This document shows positions 23,262-32,401 of a stretch of DNA of 64,000 bases, piece by piece. Source of the stretch: Terriglobia bacterium (GTDB taxonomy: Bacteria; Acidobacteriota; Terriglobia; Terriglobales; Acidobacteriaceae); assembly GCA_020073665.1 (NCBI GenBank), contig JAIQEU010000020.1, forward strand, positions 1-64,000. The letters run 5' to 3'. The stretch's first letter is position 1; the number at the start of each line of letters is the position of its first letter. The notes beneath the pieces are model-generated. The model did not search any database and was not told where the DNA came from. It saw nothing but the letters and a program-made list of their open reading frames with translations. The translations under genes and the position numbers were made by a program.

Positions 23262-24583
23262 AGTGCAACCCGTGTGGCACCGGTGGTCTGCAGCAGGGGC
23301 AGGCGCAGCCTGACCAGAGTTCCCTTGCCTTCGTGACTGTCGATGGTCATGCGGGCAGCCTCGCCGTAGAGCACCTTCAGCCGCTCGGCCACGTTGGCCA
23401 TGCCAATGCCCGTGCCGCCCAGACCACTGGGACGCTCCAAGATGTTGGCCGCACCCATGCCGACCCCGTCGTCTTCCACTTCAATAATCAGCTCGGACTC
23501 GGTCAAGCGACTACGGAGGTAGATGCTGCCGCCTTCAATCTTCGCCGAAAGCCCATGCTTGATGGAGTTCTCCACCAGCGGCTGCAGCAGCATGCTGGGA
23601 ACCATCACGTCCAGTGACTGGGCATCGAGTTCCTTCACCACCCGCAGCTTGTCGCGGCCGAAACGGACTACCTCGATGTCGAGATAGTCGTCAATAAACT
23701 CCAGCTCTTCCCGCAGCGGAACGGAGGAATCTGTACTGTTCAGCAGCCGGCGCAGGATGTTGGCCAGCTTGATGATCATTTCGCGCGCGGTGTCAGGATC
23801 AAAGCGCACCAGCGATGAGACCGAGTTCAGGGTATTGAACAGGAAGTGCGGGTTGATCTGGTTCTGCAACGCTTCCATGCGGGCGTGCAGCAGCATGCGC
23901 TCCTGCTCTTCCAGCTTGATCTGGATGCGCACGCTGTTCCAGATTTTGAGTTCGGTGCCGATCACCATGACCGAGGTGGCGTAGATCGCGACTTCCACCC
24001 ACAGGTTCGGGCTCTCCAGGCTGAAGGTGGCGCGAGGCAGCACCCGCGCCAGCTCGGTGTGCATAAAGCGCAGCGCCACGATGGTCACAAAGAACATGAT
24101 CTGCCAGTCGAACAGACGAGGCCGGGGCAGGTTGCGCCGGATCATGCGGTAAATGCTCAGATCAATGAACGGCGAGAACGACCAGATATCTTCCCGGTCG
24201 GGAGCCAGATTGCGCAGTTGCCCCGCCGCAATTCCGCACAGCAGGGTAAACGGCAAGGTCAGCCATTCCCCGTGGAGCAGCGCCGGAAGACTCACCAACA
24301 CGCCTGCCATCGATCCCGCAAACCGCCCAGCAATCACACCCAGCAGGATGGCGGTTTCGAACGACAGGTCGCCGGCGAAAAAGCTTTTCGCGCTGAACCG
24401 GATCCAAACCCCGATGGCCAGCGGTATGCCGATCCACAAGACCAGGTAGATTTTCTGCTTGATCGTCCGTTCTTCCAGGAACAGCAGCCGCTTGAACTCC
24501 ACCGAGCGCACCAGCGCGCTGGCGACCGCGGCAGCGACGCCGAGCTTGACCAGCAGATTAATAAGGATGAGGCGTTGTTCCAT
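23231..24583 (-). CDS. LytS/YehU-type sensor histidine kinase
   Basis: The 450-residue protein has an N-terminal membrane region with about six helices resembling 5TMR-LYT, including WIRFSAKSFFAGDLSFETAILLG in part. The cytoplasmic His_kinase domain has NQINPHFLFNTLNSV with the phosphorylatable His, and the HATPase domain has LLQPLVENSIKHG (N box), DDGVGMG and GGTGIGMANVAERL (G boxes). No LytTR response regulator lies next to it. Ligand and target are unknown. It runs opposite to bshA and their 3' ends overlap by 31 bases. Confidence 0.9.
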   Translation of the reverse strand: MEQRLILINLLVKLGVAAAVASALVRSVEFKRLLFLEERTIKQKIYLVLWIGIPLAIGVWIRFSAKSFFAGDLSFETAILLGVIAGRFAGSMAGVLVSLPALLHGEWLTLPFTLLCGIAAGQLRNLAPDREDIWSFSPFIDLSIYRMIRRNLPRPRLFDWQIMFFVTIVALRFMHTELARVLPRATFSLESPNLWVEVAIYATSVMVIGTELKIWNSVRIQIKLEEQERMLLHARMEALQNQINPHFLFNTLNSVSSLVRFDPDTAREMIIKLANILRRLLNSTDSSVPLREELEFIDDYLDIEVVRFGRDKLRVVKELDAQSLDVMVPSMLLQPLVENSIKHGLSAKIEGGSIYLRSRLTESELIIEVEDDGVGMGAANILERPSGLGGTGIGMANVAERLKVLYGEAARMTIDSHEGKGTLVRLRLPLLQTTGATRVALYDERSSTRR

Positions 24584-24649
24584 GAGAACCGCTGAGGAAA
24601 ATGTAGCACGAAGGGAGGTTTGGGTTTTTCCGGGTTATCCTCTTTATGG

Positions 24650-25504
24650 ATGAAGAGGGCCCGTTTCATCGCTGCCACCGCACTCGTCTTGTCAGTGCTG
24701 GTTTTCTCGCTATCCGTGCCTGCACACGATTCTTCTGCCAGGTCCGCCTATCTGGGATTCGATCGCAATGACTATCCCGGCGACCAGAATCTCAAAGCGC
24801 TTCGCCAGACGTTTTCCTACTCCGGGTACTGGCTGAACAATCCGCCGGGGGCCACCCGCAACACCTGGTCGGGAAAACGGCAGGCGCTCGCGGCGGAAGG
24901 TTTTGGATTCCTGGTGTTGTTTAACGGCCGTCTGTACGCCGAACTGAAGAAGGTCCCTAGCGCCGCCGCGTTGGGCAAATCGGACGCACTCGCCGCGGCC
25001 ACATCTGCCAAAAAAGAAGGATTCGCGCGCGCAACGATCATCTTTCTTGACCAGGAGCAAGGTGGACGCCTGTTGCCGGAACAACGGGCCTACTTGCATG
25101 CCTGGGTCGACGGCGTCAACGCGGCCGGATTCCGAGCGGGCGTCTACTGCTCCGGCATCGCTTTCCAGGAAGATAAGAACAACGTCGTAATCACGGCAGA
25201 AGACATCCGCAAGAATGCCGGTGGAAGAAATATCGTCTACTGGGTCACGAATGATGCCTGCCCACCCTCGCCAGGATGCGAGTTCCGGAACCCTCCGCCA
25301 CCGGCACACAGCGGCGTGCCCTTTGCGACGGTCTGGCAATTCGCGCAATCGCCTAAGCGGCCGGAGGTTGCGGGCCGCTGTCCGGCCAACTACCACCGCG
25401 ACGGCAACTGCTATCCGCCGGGAGCGGATCCCGCCCTGCGCCTGCACGTGGACGTGAACAGCGCAACCACCGACGACCCGTCGGGTGGGAGAGGTCTGCA
25501 ATGA
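24650..25504 (+). CDS. secreted DUF1906 glycoside-hydrolase-like protein
   Basis: This 284-residue protein has a signal peptide (ALVLSVLVFSLSVPAHDSSA) and a TIM-barrel-like domain of the Rv2525c/DUF1906 type: AYLGFDRNDYPGD at the first strand, ATIIFLDQEQGG with a D-x-E pair in the GH25-like catalytic position, and GFRAGVYCSG. Peptidoglycan or polysaccharide cleavage is inferred. The C-terminus has paired cysteines (DACPPSPGCEF, RCPANYHRDGNCYPP). The ATG at 24650 starts the signal peptide; an ATG 30 bases earlier adds no family sequence. Confidence 0.78.
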   Translation: MKRARFIAATALVLSVLVFSLSVPAHDSSARSAYLGFDRNDYPGDQNLKALRQTFSYSGYWLNNPPGATRNTWSGKRQALAAEGFGFLVLFNGRLYAELKKVPSAAALGKSDALAAATSAKKEGFARATIIFLDQEQGGRLLPEQRAYLHAWVDGVNAAGFRAGVYCSGIAFQEDKNNVVITAEDIRKNAGGRNIVYWVTNDACPPSPGCEFRNPPPPAHSGVPFATVWQFAQSPKRPEVAGRCPANYHRDGNCYPPGADPALRLHVDVNSATTDDPSGGRGLQ

Positions 25505-25548
25505 GAATGCAGCGCCGCAAGGCATGCCCTGATACGAATCGCAGATGA

Positions 25549-26769
25549 TTATCCACTCAGCCGGGTTGCGAGTTCCGCTAGCGCAGAGTCCAGCCCTTCC
25601 ACCTGCGCCGGGCCGCCCTGGGCCATATCCTTGCTTCCGCCGCCGCGGCCGCCGAGCTTCGCCAGGGCGTCGTTCATCAACGCTCCCATGTCGAATGGCT
25701 GCCCCGGCGACGCGGCAAACACCAGGGCGGGCTGGCCGGAAGTAGCAGCGAGCAGCGCGATGACATTGGTGCTCTGGCGCGTCAACCGCTGCGCCAGGAG
25801 CTTGATAAACGTGAGATCGCGATCGGCAAAGGCACGCACCACGACTTTGCGTCCGCCATTTTCGGCAGTCTCCACCAGCAGTCGCGCAGCATACAGATCA
25901 GCGAGCTCTTCGAGGATCCGTTCATTCGACTTGCGCGACGCCCGCAATTCTTCCTGCGCTTTGCGTATCTGCTGCGGGAGATCCCAGATGTGGCAGGAAT
26001 ACAGGCTGCCAGCTTCGGTCAACACCGTGTAGTCGCGCCGCGCCGTAGCCACCGCGCGTTTGCCGCAAACGAATTCCACCCGCCATCCCTGCTTGGCTTT
26101 TTCGGTTTTACGCAACAGGATGCAGCCGATCTGCCCGGTGCCCGTGACATGCGTTCCGCCGCACGCCGTCAGGTCAAAATCGCTTATCTCAATCAGCCGC
26201 AGCTCGTCTTTGTCTCCCGGCGGAAGCTTGCGCAGGCCCAGCCCGCGCGCCTCCTCCTGGGTGACAAAGCGAATTCCAACAGGGCGGTTCTGCATGACCA
26301 CGTCGTTAGCCAGCGCTTCCGCGGCCTCGACTTGCTGAGCTGACAGGTTCTTGGTGTCGAGATCGATCGAGCAGTAGTCCGCGCCCATGTGAAACGAAAC
26401 CGTGGGCATTTCGAACAGCCGCACAAACGCCGCCGACAACACGTGTTGGCCGGAGTGCTGCTGCATGTGATCGCGCCGCCGGTCGACATCGATCAGCCCG
26501 CGGACGCGGCTGCCCTGCTTGACCTGATCAATGCCCTCAACAAAATGCAGCACCGCCCCGTCTTCCCGCTCCGCCACCTCAGCCACGCGCACTTTGTCAT
26601 GGTCCGACAACAGCATCCAACCAGTGTCGAACACTTGTCCTCCGCTGGTCGGATAGAACGCCGTGCGGTCCAGAATGACCGCCGCCCGGGAGCCTGCCGC
26701 GGTCACGTCCCGAACTTCAGCGTCGAATTCGTAGAGAAAAGAGTCGTGATAGTAGAGACGTTCGGTCAT
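25549..26769 (-). CDS. stand-alone alanyl-tRNA editing protein (AlaX type)
   Basis: The 406-residue protein resembles the editing half of AlaRS plus a DHHA1 domain (AlaX-L). Zinc ligands appear in QQHSGQHVLSAAF and ACGGTHV. The N-terminal pattern AFYPTSGGQVFDTG is diagnostic. Residues about 320-406 form a DHHA1-like Gly-rich domain (KLGGRGGGSKDMAQGG). It would hydrolyse Ser- or Gly-tRNA(Ala) in trans. It lies directly downstream of the threonine synthase gene (45 bases), so the two may be cotranscribed. Confidence 0.9.
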   Translation of the reverse strand: MTERLYYHDSFLYEFDAEVRDVTAAGSRAAVILDRTAFYPTSGGQVFDTGWMLLSDHDKVRVAEVAEREDGAVLHFVEGIDQVKQGSRVRGLIDVDRRRDHMQQHSGQHVLSAAFVRLFEMPTVSFHMGADYCSIDLDTKNLSAQQVEAAEALANDVVMQNRPVGIRFVTQEEARGLGLRKLPPGDKDELRLIEISDFDLTACGGTHVTGTGQIGCILLRKTEKAKQGWRVEFVCGKRAVATARRDYTVLTEAGSLYSCHIWDLPQQIRKAQEELRASRKSNERILEELADLYAARLLVETAENGGRKVVVRAFADRDLTFIKLLAQRLTRQSTNVIALLAATSGQPALVFAASPGQPFDMGALMNDALAKLGGRGGGSKDMAQGGPAQVEGLDSALAELATRLSG

Positions 26770-26813
26770 GGTGATTTTGCTGAGGTCTGAAGTCCGAGGG
26801 CCGACGCCCGCTT

Positions 26814-28022
26814 TCAGTACGGCCCAATAATTCCGCCGATGTGCCGCGAAGCCGGTGGCTCAGGACGCGGGCGTCCGCTTTGCCCGTCAATTACGTCAAG
26901 GTACTTCAGCCCCGAGCCGGTGTTGAACAGCACGACTTTATCGTCGGGGCCGAAGAACAGGCTGTCGTGCAGCTTGCGGTAGGCGGCCAGTGCGGCGGCT
27001 CCTTCGGGGGCAGCAAAAATTCCTTCCACGCGCGCCCAGTGATGCAGCGCATCCATGATCTCCTCATCGGTTACCGACAGTGCGACCCCACCACTTTTCT
27101 TCAGAATGTCCAGAATAAGGTAGTCGCCGTAGGCCTTGGGCACGCGCAAGCCGGCCGCCAGGGTCGAGGCTTCCGGCCAGAATTCCGCTGTAGTCTTGCC
27201 TTCATCCCATGCTTTAGGGATAGGCGCACAACCGCTTGATTGAACGACCACCATCTGGGGGCGTTCCGGGCCGATCCAGCCCAGTTTTTCCATCTCGTCG
27301 AAAGCCTTCCACATGCCAATCAGCCCAACCCCGCCGCCCGTGGGATAGATGATGCCTTGCGGCAGGCGCCATCCCAGTTGCTCGGCGACCTCGTAGCCCA
27401 TGGTCTTCTTGCCTTCGACGCGGAACGGTTCTTTGAGCGTGGAGACGTCGAACCAGCCTTCTTTCTCTCCGCGTTCTGCCACCATGCGCGCGCAGTCGCT
27501 GATCAGGCCGTTGACCAGGGTCACGTGGGCGCCATAGCTTTCGCACTCAACGCGATTCGCAAGCGGCACATCCTTGGGCATGAAGATGTGTGCTTCTATT
27601 CCGGCGGCAGCGGCATAGGCAGCGAGTGCGCTGCCGGCATTTCCCGCGGACGGGGCAGCCAGCTTTTTCAGCCCGTACGCCTTGGCCATGGTGATTGCCG
27701 CCGACATCCCCCGCGCCTTGAACGAGCCGGTCGGGTTCAGCCCTTCGTCTTTGATGTAGACGTTGGGAAACTCCTGGCTGGCGATCATGGGAGTAAAGCC
27801 CTCGCCGAGGGAAACCGGCTCCGCCGGCGGCATAACTTCGGCATAGCGCCACATGGTGGCGACGCGTCCCGCCAGCGAGCCAATCTTAAAGCTTTGCTTT
27901 AGATTCTCCAGGTCGTGGCGGACGTAGAGCACCCCGCCATCTTTGGGGCAAACCGTCTGGGGATGCTCGGTCTTATTCCACGCCCCACATTTGGTGCACT
28001 CAAAATGGATGACTGGCGGCAC
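26814..28022 (-). CDS. thrC: threonine synthase
   Basis: The 402-residue PLP enzyme converts O-phosphohomoserine to threonine. The PLP lysine is in NPTGSFKARGM, the phosphate-binding loop in PTGGGVGLIGMWKA, and PSAGNAGSALAAYAAAAG is typical of fold-type II. An N-terminal Cys cluster (C9, C12, C25) resembles a small zinc ribbon found in bacterial ThrC of this subtype. The start is GTG at 28020-28022, with a TAGACT box 9 bases upstream and no ribosome binding site. The C-terminus carries a short Pro/Gly tail. Confidence 0.92.
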   Translation of the reverse strand: MPPVIHFECTKCGAWNKTEHPQTVCPKDGGVLYVRHDLENLKQSFKIGSLAGRVATMWRYAEVMPPAEPVSLGEGFTPMIASQEFPNVYIKDEGLNPTGSFKARGMSAAITMAKAYGLKKLAAPSAGNAGSALAAYAAAAGIEAHIFMPKDVPLANRVECESYGAHVTLVNGLISDCARMVAERGEKEGWFDVSTLKEPFRVEGKKTMGYEVAEQLGWRLPQGIIYPTGGGVGLIGMWKAFDEMEKLGWIGPERPQMVVVQSSGCAPIPKAWDEGKTTAEFWPEASTLAAGLRVPKAYGDYLILDILKKSGGVALSVTDEEIMDALHHWARVEGIFAAPEGAAALAAYRKLHDSLFFGPDDKVVLFNTGSGLKYLDVIDGQSGRPRPEPPASRHIGGIIGPY

Positions 28023-28031
28023 GGCAGGAAA

Positions 28032-28037
28032 AGTCTA
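28032..28037 (-). promoter_or_regulatory. -10 box of thrC (near-leaderless)
   Basis: On the minus strand TAGACT ends 9 bases before the GTG start codon, predicting a 5' leader of only about two bases. Confidence 0.4.
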
Positions 28038-28049
28038 ACATCAGCGGCC

Positions 28050-28079
28050 AGCTTCTAGCTGCTCGCTGCTAGCTTCTAG
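28050..28079. repeat. AGCTTCTAG phrase repeat
   Basis: AGCTTCTAG occurs at 28050-28058 and 28071-28079, separated by CTGCTCGCTGCT. It lies between the TPR gene end and the thrC promoter. Similar AGCTAGAAGCT phrases occur at 49185-49213 and 30463-30493. Confidence 0.55.
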
Positions 28080-28112
28080 GGATCGAGTTGCGACCTGTGA
28101 CCTGCCACCTTC

Positions 28113-28847
28113 TTACGACAGTCTCTTAAGTAACCCGCTCGCTCTCCGGAACCACGGCCGCTCGCGCCGCCGCAGGTAGCCGGGCATGGTCGGCTTCTTC
28201 GCCAGGATGCGTTGCGCCCACTCGCGGGCCTCGGCATTGCGCCCCTGCGCTGCCAGAAGGTTTGCGTAGTTAAAATAAGTTTCCGACAAGGTCGAGATTT
28301 TGGTGACTTCCTGAAACAGGGCCTCGGCTTTTTCCTGCTGCCCGGTATTCGCGTAGGTATGCGCCAGCAAGCCGCCTGCACGGTAGAAGTCGTACTTCGG
28401 ATCTTTGCCCACTACACGCTCCAGGTCGGGCAAGGCGGCAGCGAAATCGCCCATTTCGATTTCCGCGATGGCGCGCCGGTAAAACGGATCGGGTGAATCA
28501 GTCCGGGATGAGATCGCATGGTCGTAGCACTGGCGGGCCCGCGCGAACTTGCCTTCTTCCAGATAGAGGTCGGCTAACTCCTCATAGTTCCCGGCCGAAG
28601 GATTGTCCAGAATGGCGGCTTCGAGTTCACCGATCCGCTTGCGACGGGGAAAAGCCTTGAACGACTGGCGCAACAGCCCAGCGTCGGGAATCACTTCGAC
28701 GGCAATATAGACAATCGCGCCCAGAGGCCCGAGAAAAAGAATTATCCATAACCAATAACCATCGGGCCGGCGCCGGATGAAATGCACAATGGCCAACGCC
28801 TGCAGCAAGAACCCCCAAGGATAAAAGAGATAGGAGAGTGCGCCCAT
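28113..28847 (-). CDS. membrane-anchored TPR protein
   Basis: This 244-residue protein has two N-terminal membrane helices (residues about 6-24 and 33-55; WLWIILFLGPLGAIVYI, similar to PLD nuclease N-terminal anchors) and then about four tetratricopeptide repeats: NYEELADLYLEEGKFARARQ, DPFYRRAIAEIEMGDFAAAL, LAHTYANTGQQEKAEALF, NYANLLAAQGRNAEAREWA. It probably scaffolds protein assemblies on the cytoplasmic side. A TGCTATAGT box lies 11 bases before the ATG. It is divergent from the HAD gene. Confidence 0.8.
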   Translation of the reverse strand: MGALSYLFYPWGFLLQALAIVHFIRRRPDGYWLWIILFLGPLGAIVYIAVEVIPDAGLLRQSFKAFPRRKRIGELEAAILDNPSAGNYEELADLYLEEGKFARARQCYDHAISSRTDSPDPFYRRAIAEIEMGDFAAALPDLERVVGKDPKYDFYRAGGLLAHTYANTGQQEKAEALFQEVTKISTLSETYFNYANLLAAQGRNAEAREWAQRILAKKPTMPGYLRRRERPWFRRASGLLKRLS

Positions 28848-28858
28848 GGGTTGAGCGC

Positions 28859-28867
28859 ACTATAGCA
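28859..28867 (-). promoter_or_regulatory. extended -10 box of TPR gene
   Basis: TGCTATAGT on the minus strand ends 11 bases before the ATG at 28845-28847, so the leader would be about four bases. Confidence 0.45.
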
Positions 28868-28912
28868 TGTCGCGCCCCGCGGCCTGCGGCCTGAAAGCGC
28901 GGCCTGCAATGG

Positions 28913-28918
28913 TAGAAT
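28913..28918 (+). promoter_or_regulatory. -10 box of HAD gene (leaderless)
   Basis: TAGAAT ends 5 bases before GTG at 28924. CTGAAA at 28891-28896 is a possible -35 with a 16-base spacer. Confidence 0.5.
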
Positions 28919-28923
28919 CGGCT

Positions 28924-29763
28924 GTGCTAACGCCTCCCATCCGCCTGCTGGCCGTTGATATCGACGGCACCCTGTTGAACCCGCAATTCCAGATCTCCGA
29001 CACCGACCTGGCCGCGTTGCGACGGGCGCACGCCGCGGGGGTCGAGGTCGTCGTGGTCACCGGCCGGCGGCACACCTTTGCCCTGCCGATCGTGGCCCAA
29101 TTCGGGTTTGACCTGTGGCTGATCAGCTCTAATGGCGCCATCACCCGCTCGCAGCGCGGCGAAACTTTCCATCGCGACCTGCTCCCCGCTGGCACCTGCC
29201 GCCAGCTCTGCCAGGCCATGCAGGATTTCCGCGGCAACACGGTGTTGACTTTTGATATCGAAGGCAAAGGTTCGATCGTGCTCGAGCGCATGGACGAACT
29301 GGGCGCCAGCATCCAACGCTGGCTGGAAAAGAACCTGGAATACATTGAGTTCGTCATTCCGGTAGAAAAGTCTCTGAGCATCGACCCGGTGCAGGCCATG
29401 TTCTGCGGGCCCATCGAGCGCATGCACCAGGCTCTCGCGGCGCTGGCGGCGAGTGGCCTGGAAAGACAGATCACCGTGCTGCGCACCGAGTATCCGGTCC
29501 GCGATTTGTCGATCGTGGATGTTTTGAACCAGGGCTGTTCCAAGGGCCACGCGCTCGAGCGCTGGGCCGCCCACCGCGGCATTCCCCGCGAACAGGTCAT
29601 GGCCATTGGTGACAACTACAACGACATTGAAATGCTTGCCTTCGCCGGAGTGCCGTTTATCATGGGGAATGCGTCGGAAGAACTGCGCGGCCAGGGCTGG
29701 GCGGTAACGTTACCCAACGACCAGAATGGCGTGGCCGCAGCCATCGAGCAAGTGTTGGGATAG
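28924..29763 (+). CDS. Cof-type HAD-superfamily phosphatase
   Basis: The 279-residue protein has motif I LLAVDIDGTLLN, motif II VVVVTGRR, and motif IV AIGDNYNDIEMLAFAG, with a C2 cap between. Members dephosphorylate sugar phosphates, pyridoxal phosphate or FMN; the substrate is not known. GTG at 28924 was chosen because a TAGAAT box lies 5 bases before it; an in-frame ATG at 28909 would lie upstream of that box. The lytic transglycosylase gene starts 10 bases after the stop, so an operon is likely. Confidence 0.82.
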   Translation: MLTPPIRLLAVDIDGTLLNPQFQISDTDLAALRRAHAAGVEVVVVTGRRHTFALPIVAQFGFDLWLISSNGAITRSQRGETFHRDLLPAGTCRQLCQAMQDFRGNTVLTFDIEGKGSIVLERMDELGASIQRWLEKNLEYIEFVIPVEKSLSIDPVQAMFCGPIERMHQALAALAASGLERQITVLRTEYPVRDLSIVDVLNQGCSKGHALERWAAHRGIPREQVMAIGDNYNDIEMLAFAGVPFIMGNASEELRGQGWAVTLPNDQNGVAAAIEQVLG

Positions 29764-29773
29764 CCACAGAGGC

Positions 29774-30466
29774 ATGTCAGATTTGCGAAAAGTCGCACTC
29801 GGGCTGGTGATTTCTCTGATCGCGATGCCGCTGCTCGCCTCCGACCTCGCCATCCTGCACAACGGATTTTCCATCCGCCACGAGCGCCGCGAAATTGTGG
29901 GTTCGGTGACTCGCCTTTATCCCACGGCCGACGGCGCCGGCTACGTGGAAGTCCCCACCGACCAGATTGACCACTTTGAGAAGGACCTAAGCCCGCCACC
30001 ACAGGCGACCGCGCCGGCCGCTCCACAAAAACTAGACGAGGTGATCAGCGACATCAGCGACCGCCATCATCTGGATCCGGACCTGATCAACAGCGTGATT
30101 CACGCCGAGAGCGGATTCAACCCCCACGCCGTCTCCCGCAAGGGCGCGCAGGGCCTGATGCAACTGATGCCGCAAACCGCTTCGCAGCTGGGCGTCGCCA
30201 ACACTTTTGATCCCGGCGACAACCTGGAAGGCGGCACCCGCTACTTGCGCGAACTGCTGGAGCGCTATAACTTCGACCTGGTCAAAGCGCTGGCCGCCTA
30301 CAATGCCGGCCCGCGGCGCGTGGACCAGTACCGCGGGGTGCCACCCTATTCCGAGACGCGCGCCTACGTGTCGCGCATCATCCGCGACTTCAATCGCAAG
30401 AAACTGGCTGAGCAGAAGGCTTCGGCAGCCAGTGCTCCTGCGACCAAAGTAAAATCCACTCGCTAG
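29774..30466 (+). CDS. secreted lytic transglycosylase (SLT domain)
   Basis: This 230-residue protein has a signal peptide (ALGLVISLIAMPLLAS), a short DUF4124-like or linker region to about residue 95, and an SLT domain. The catalytic Glu is in VIHAESGFNPHAVS, followed by GAQGLMQLMPQTA and AAYNAGPRRVDQY, all characteristic of soluble lytic transglycosylases. It cleaves peptidoglycan glycan strands to 1,6-anhydro ends in the periplasm. ATG at 29774 starts the signal peptide; the open frame extends upstream into the preceding gene. Confidence 0.9.
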   Translation: MSDLRKVALGLVISLIAMPLLASDLAILHNGFSIRHERREIVGSVTRLYPTADGAGYVEVPTDQIDHFEKDLSPPPQATAPAAPQKLDEVISDISDRHHLDPDLINSVIHAESGFNPHAVSRKGAQGLMQLMPQTASQLGVANTFDPGDNLEGGTRYLRELLERYNFDLVKALAAYNAGPRRVDQYRGVPPYSETRAYVSRIIRDFNRKKLAEQKASAASAPATKVKSTR

Positions 30467-30594
30467 AAGCTGTCAGCTCTGAGTTTCTCAGCTATGTTCC
30501 ATGGATTTTTGTCACTTGCAACTCCTCTTTGCCCTATCATGACGACGTCAGGACACGAGCTGAAAGCTGCGCGCTGAGAGTTGAGAGCGGCTTC
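30463..30594. repeat. AGCTGAGAG phrase-repeat region
   Basis: Phrases such as AGAAGCTGTCAGCT, TTCTCAGCT, GAGCTGAAAGCT and GCTGAGAGTTGAGAG recur in both orientations. The array begins at the stop codon of the transglycosylase gene. Pairing is weaker than in the other copies. Confidence 0.45.
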
Positions 30595-30670
30595 CCGCGT
30601 TGACCCGTTGCATCCCTGTCATTTACCTTGACACTGGGCGATGCTCGTGCGGCGTGCGCAGTTTCCATAC

Positions 30671-31771
30671 ATGGACAAGAAACGTATTCTTTTTACCAGC
30701 GGGGTTGTGGCCGTACTGGGTCTCCTCGTCTACCTGCAGTTCCGTCACTGGCAGAGGTTCGACTGGGCCACTTTCTGGGCTGAGGCTCACGAGATCCGTC
30801 CCTGGCATATCGCGCATGCCGTCGCTCTTATTTACCTGGGCTACGTGATGCGGGCGATCCGCTGGAAGCTGTTTCTCCGCCCGGTGCGCCCGCGCGCCTC
30901 ATCGTTGCAACTGATCGCCCCCACACTCATCGGATTCACCGGCCTGGCCCTGCTAGGACGCCCGGGCGAGTTTATTCGCCCCTATTTGATCGCGCGCCGG
31001 GAGAACTTGCCGTTTTCGTCGCAGATCGCGGTGTGGGCGGTGGAGCGAATCTTCGATATCGGGGCCTTCGCCGTCCTGCTGGCGCTGGCGATTTTTCTTC
31101 CTGGCGCCCTCGGCTCTACCCCGCACCCGGAGTTCAGGAACAAGTTGATCTACGGCGGCGTTCTGCTGCTCGGCATCGTTTTTGCTCTGGCCATCGGCGC
31201 GGTGGTGGTCGCCCAGAAGGGTGAGGCCCTTGCCAACTGGTTCGAGCAACGGTTCTCGCACTGGACAAAGAACCTCGGAAAGCGGGTAGCCGAAAGGATC
31301 CGCGAGTTCGGCTCCGGACTGAATACCATCCATAGTCCCTTCTCGCTGTTACTGCTGATCGTGGTGTCGCTGCTCATGTGGTACCTGATCGCGCTCGCTT
31401 ATCACGAAGTAACCATCGCCTATCACGGCGTGCTCAATGCCGCGGGAGACCAGCCACTCGACATTCCCGTACCGCAGATTCTGCTGCTGATGGGTTCGAG
31501 CATGGTGGGATCGATCCTGCAGCTGCCCGGAGTAGGCGGCGGGTCGCAACTGGCTACCATTGCGGCGCTGGAACACATTTTCGATGTGCCCCAGGAACTG
31601 GCCCTCAGCTGCGGCATCATGCTCTGGCTGGTGACCTTCGTTGCTGTGATCCCGCTCGGGTTACTGCTGGCACGCTACGAGCATTTGTCCCTGCGGCGGC
31701 TTTCGCAGGAGAGCCATCAAGCGGAACACGAAGCAGCGCCGCCGCTGCCTCCGTCAGAAGCGGAAACCTGA
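30671..31771 (+). CDS. LPG synthase TM-like (UPF0104) membrane protein
   Basis: The 366-residue protein has about eight membrane helices and the family patterns GYVMRAIRWKLFL, TGLALLGRPGEFIRPYLIAR, WAVERIFDIGAF and LQLPGVGGGSQLATIAAL. It corresponds to the flippase-like membrane domain of MprF/AglD, without the synthase domain. Lipid flipping or lipid-linked sugar transport is inferred from the family. The ATG at 30671 precedes the first helix; 10 further codons upstream are possible but unsupported. The C-terminus is an acidic/Pro tail. Confidence 0.85.
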   Translation: MDKKRILFTSGVVAVLGLLVYLQFRHWQRFDWATFWAEAHEIRPWHIAHAVALIYLGYVMRAIRWKLFLRPVRPRASSLQLIAPTLIGFTGLALLGRPGEFIRPYLIARRENLPFSSQIAVWAVERIFDIGAFAVLLALAIFLPGALGSTPHPEFRNKLIYGGVLLLGIVFALAIGAVVVAQKGEALANWFEQRFSHWTKNLGKRVAERIREFGSGLNTIHSPFSLLLLIVVSLLMWYLIALAYHEVTIAYHGVLNAAGDQPLDIPVPQILLLMGSSMVGSILQLPGVGGGSQLATIAALEHIFDVPQELALSCGIMLWLVTFVAVIPLGLLLARYEHLSLRRLSQESHQAEHEAAPPLPPSEAET

Positions 31772-31884
31772 GCCTGCGATTCAGCCGTCCGGGTGTGCGA
31801 ATCCGCGCCACAGTGGCTCTTGCCTCCCGGAACCTGCGAAGTTACCGACGTACCTGGAACCGCCTCGGTCCCGTCCACCCCTGC

Positions 31885-31890
31885 TACAAT
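31885..31890 (+). promoter_or_regulatory. -10 box upstream of nrdR
   Basis: TACAAT lies 19 bases before the nrdR ATG, giving a predicted leader of about 12 bases. Confidence 0.45.
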
Positions 31891-31909
31891 GCAGTGAGTT
31901 CCCAAGCAC

Positions 31910-32401
31910 ATGAAGTGCCCCTTCTGTGGTTTCGCGAATGACAAGGTGGTGGATTCGCGCGAGAGTAAGGAAGCCGATTCCATACGCCGGCGCCGCGAGT
32001 GTCTGAAGTGCGAAAAGCGCTTCACCACCTACGAGCGGATCGACGAGATCCCCTACATGGTGGTGAAGAAAGACGGGCGTCGGGAGAAATTCGACCGCCA
32101 GAAAGTGCTGAATGGACTGCTACGGGCCTGCGAAAAGCGGCCGGTGCCCATCAGCAAGCTGGAACAGATCGTGAACGAGGCCGAAAGCTTCGTGATCGAG
32201 TCACCCGAGCGCGAGCGCAAGACCAGCGAACTTGGAGAGCTCATCATGAACCGCCTGCGCCGCTACGACAAGGTTGCGTACGTGCGCTTCGCCTCGGTCT
32301 ACCTGGATTTCAAAGACGTCCAGGAGTTCATGGCCGAGTTGAAGGATTTGCTGAAGACGAAGGAGCCCGAAGCAAAGGGAAAGGGCGTAACGAAGAATTG
32401 A
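31910..32401 (+). CDS. nrdR: transcriptional repressor NrdR
   Basis: The 163-residue protein has the NrdR zinc ribbon with Cys at 3, 6, 31 and 34 (MKCPFCGF, RECLKCEKRFTTYER), followed by an ATP-cone (VVKKDGRREKFDRQKVLNGL). It represses ribonucleotide reductase genes in response to dATP/ATP; none of those genes is in the window. Its length is typical. The stop codon lies inside the left arm of a phrase-repeat hairpin. Confidence 0.96.
   Translation: MKCPFCGFANDKVVDSRESKEADSIRRRRECLKCEKRFTTYERIDEIPYMVVKKDGRREKFDRQKVLNGLLRACEKRPVPISKLEQIVNEAESFVIESPERERKTSELGELIMNRLRRYDKVAYVRFASVYLDFKDVQEFMAELKDLLKTKEPEAKGKGVTKN

Noticed and set aside
23846-24595. Plus-strand frame of 249 codons opposite the histidine kinase
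   Set aside because: Antisense shadow with low-complexity composition; kinase motifs are on the other strand.
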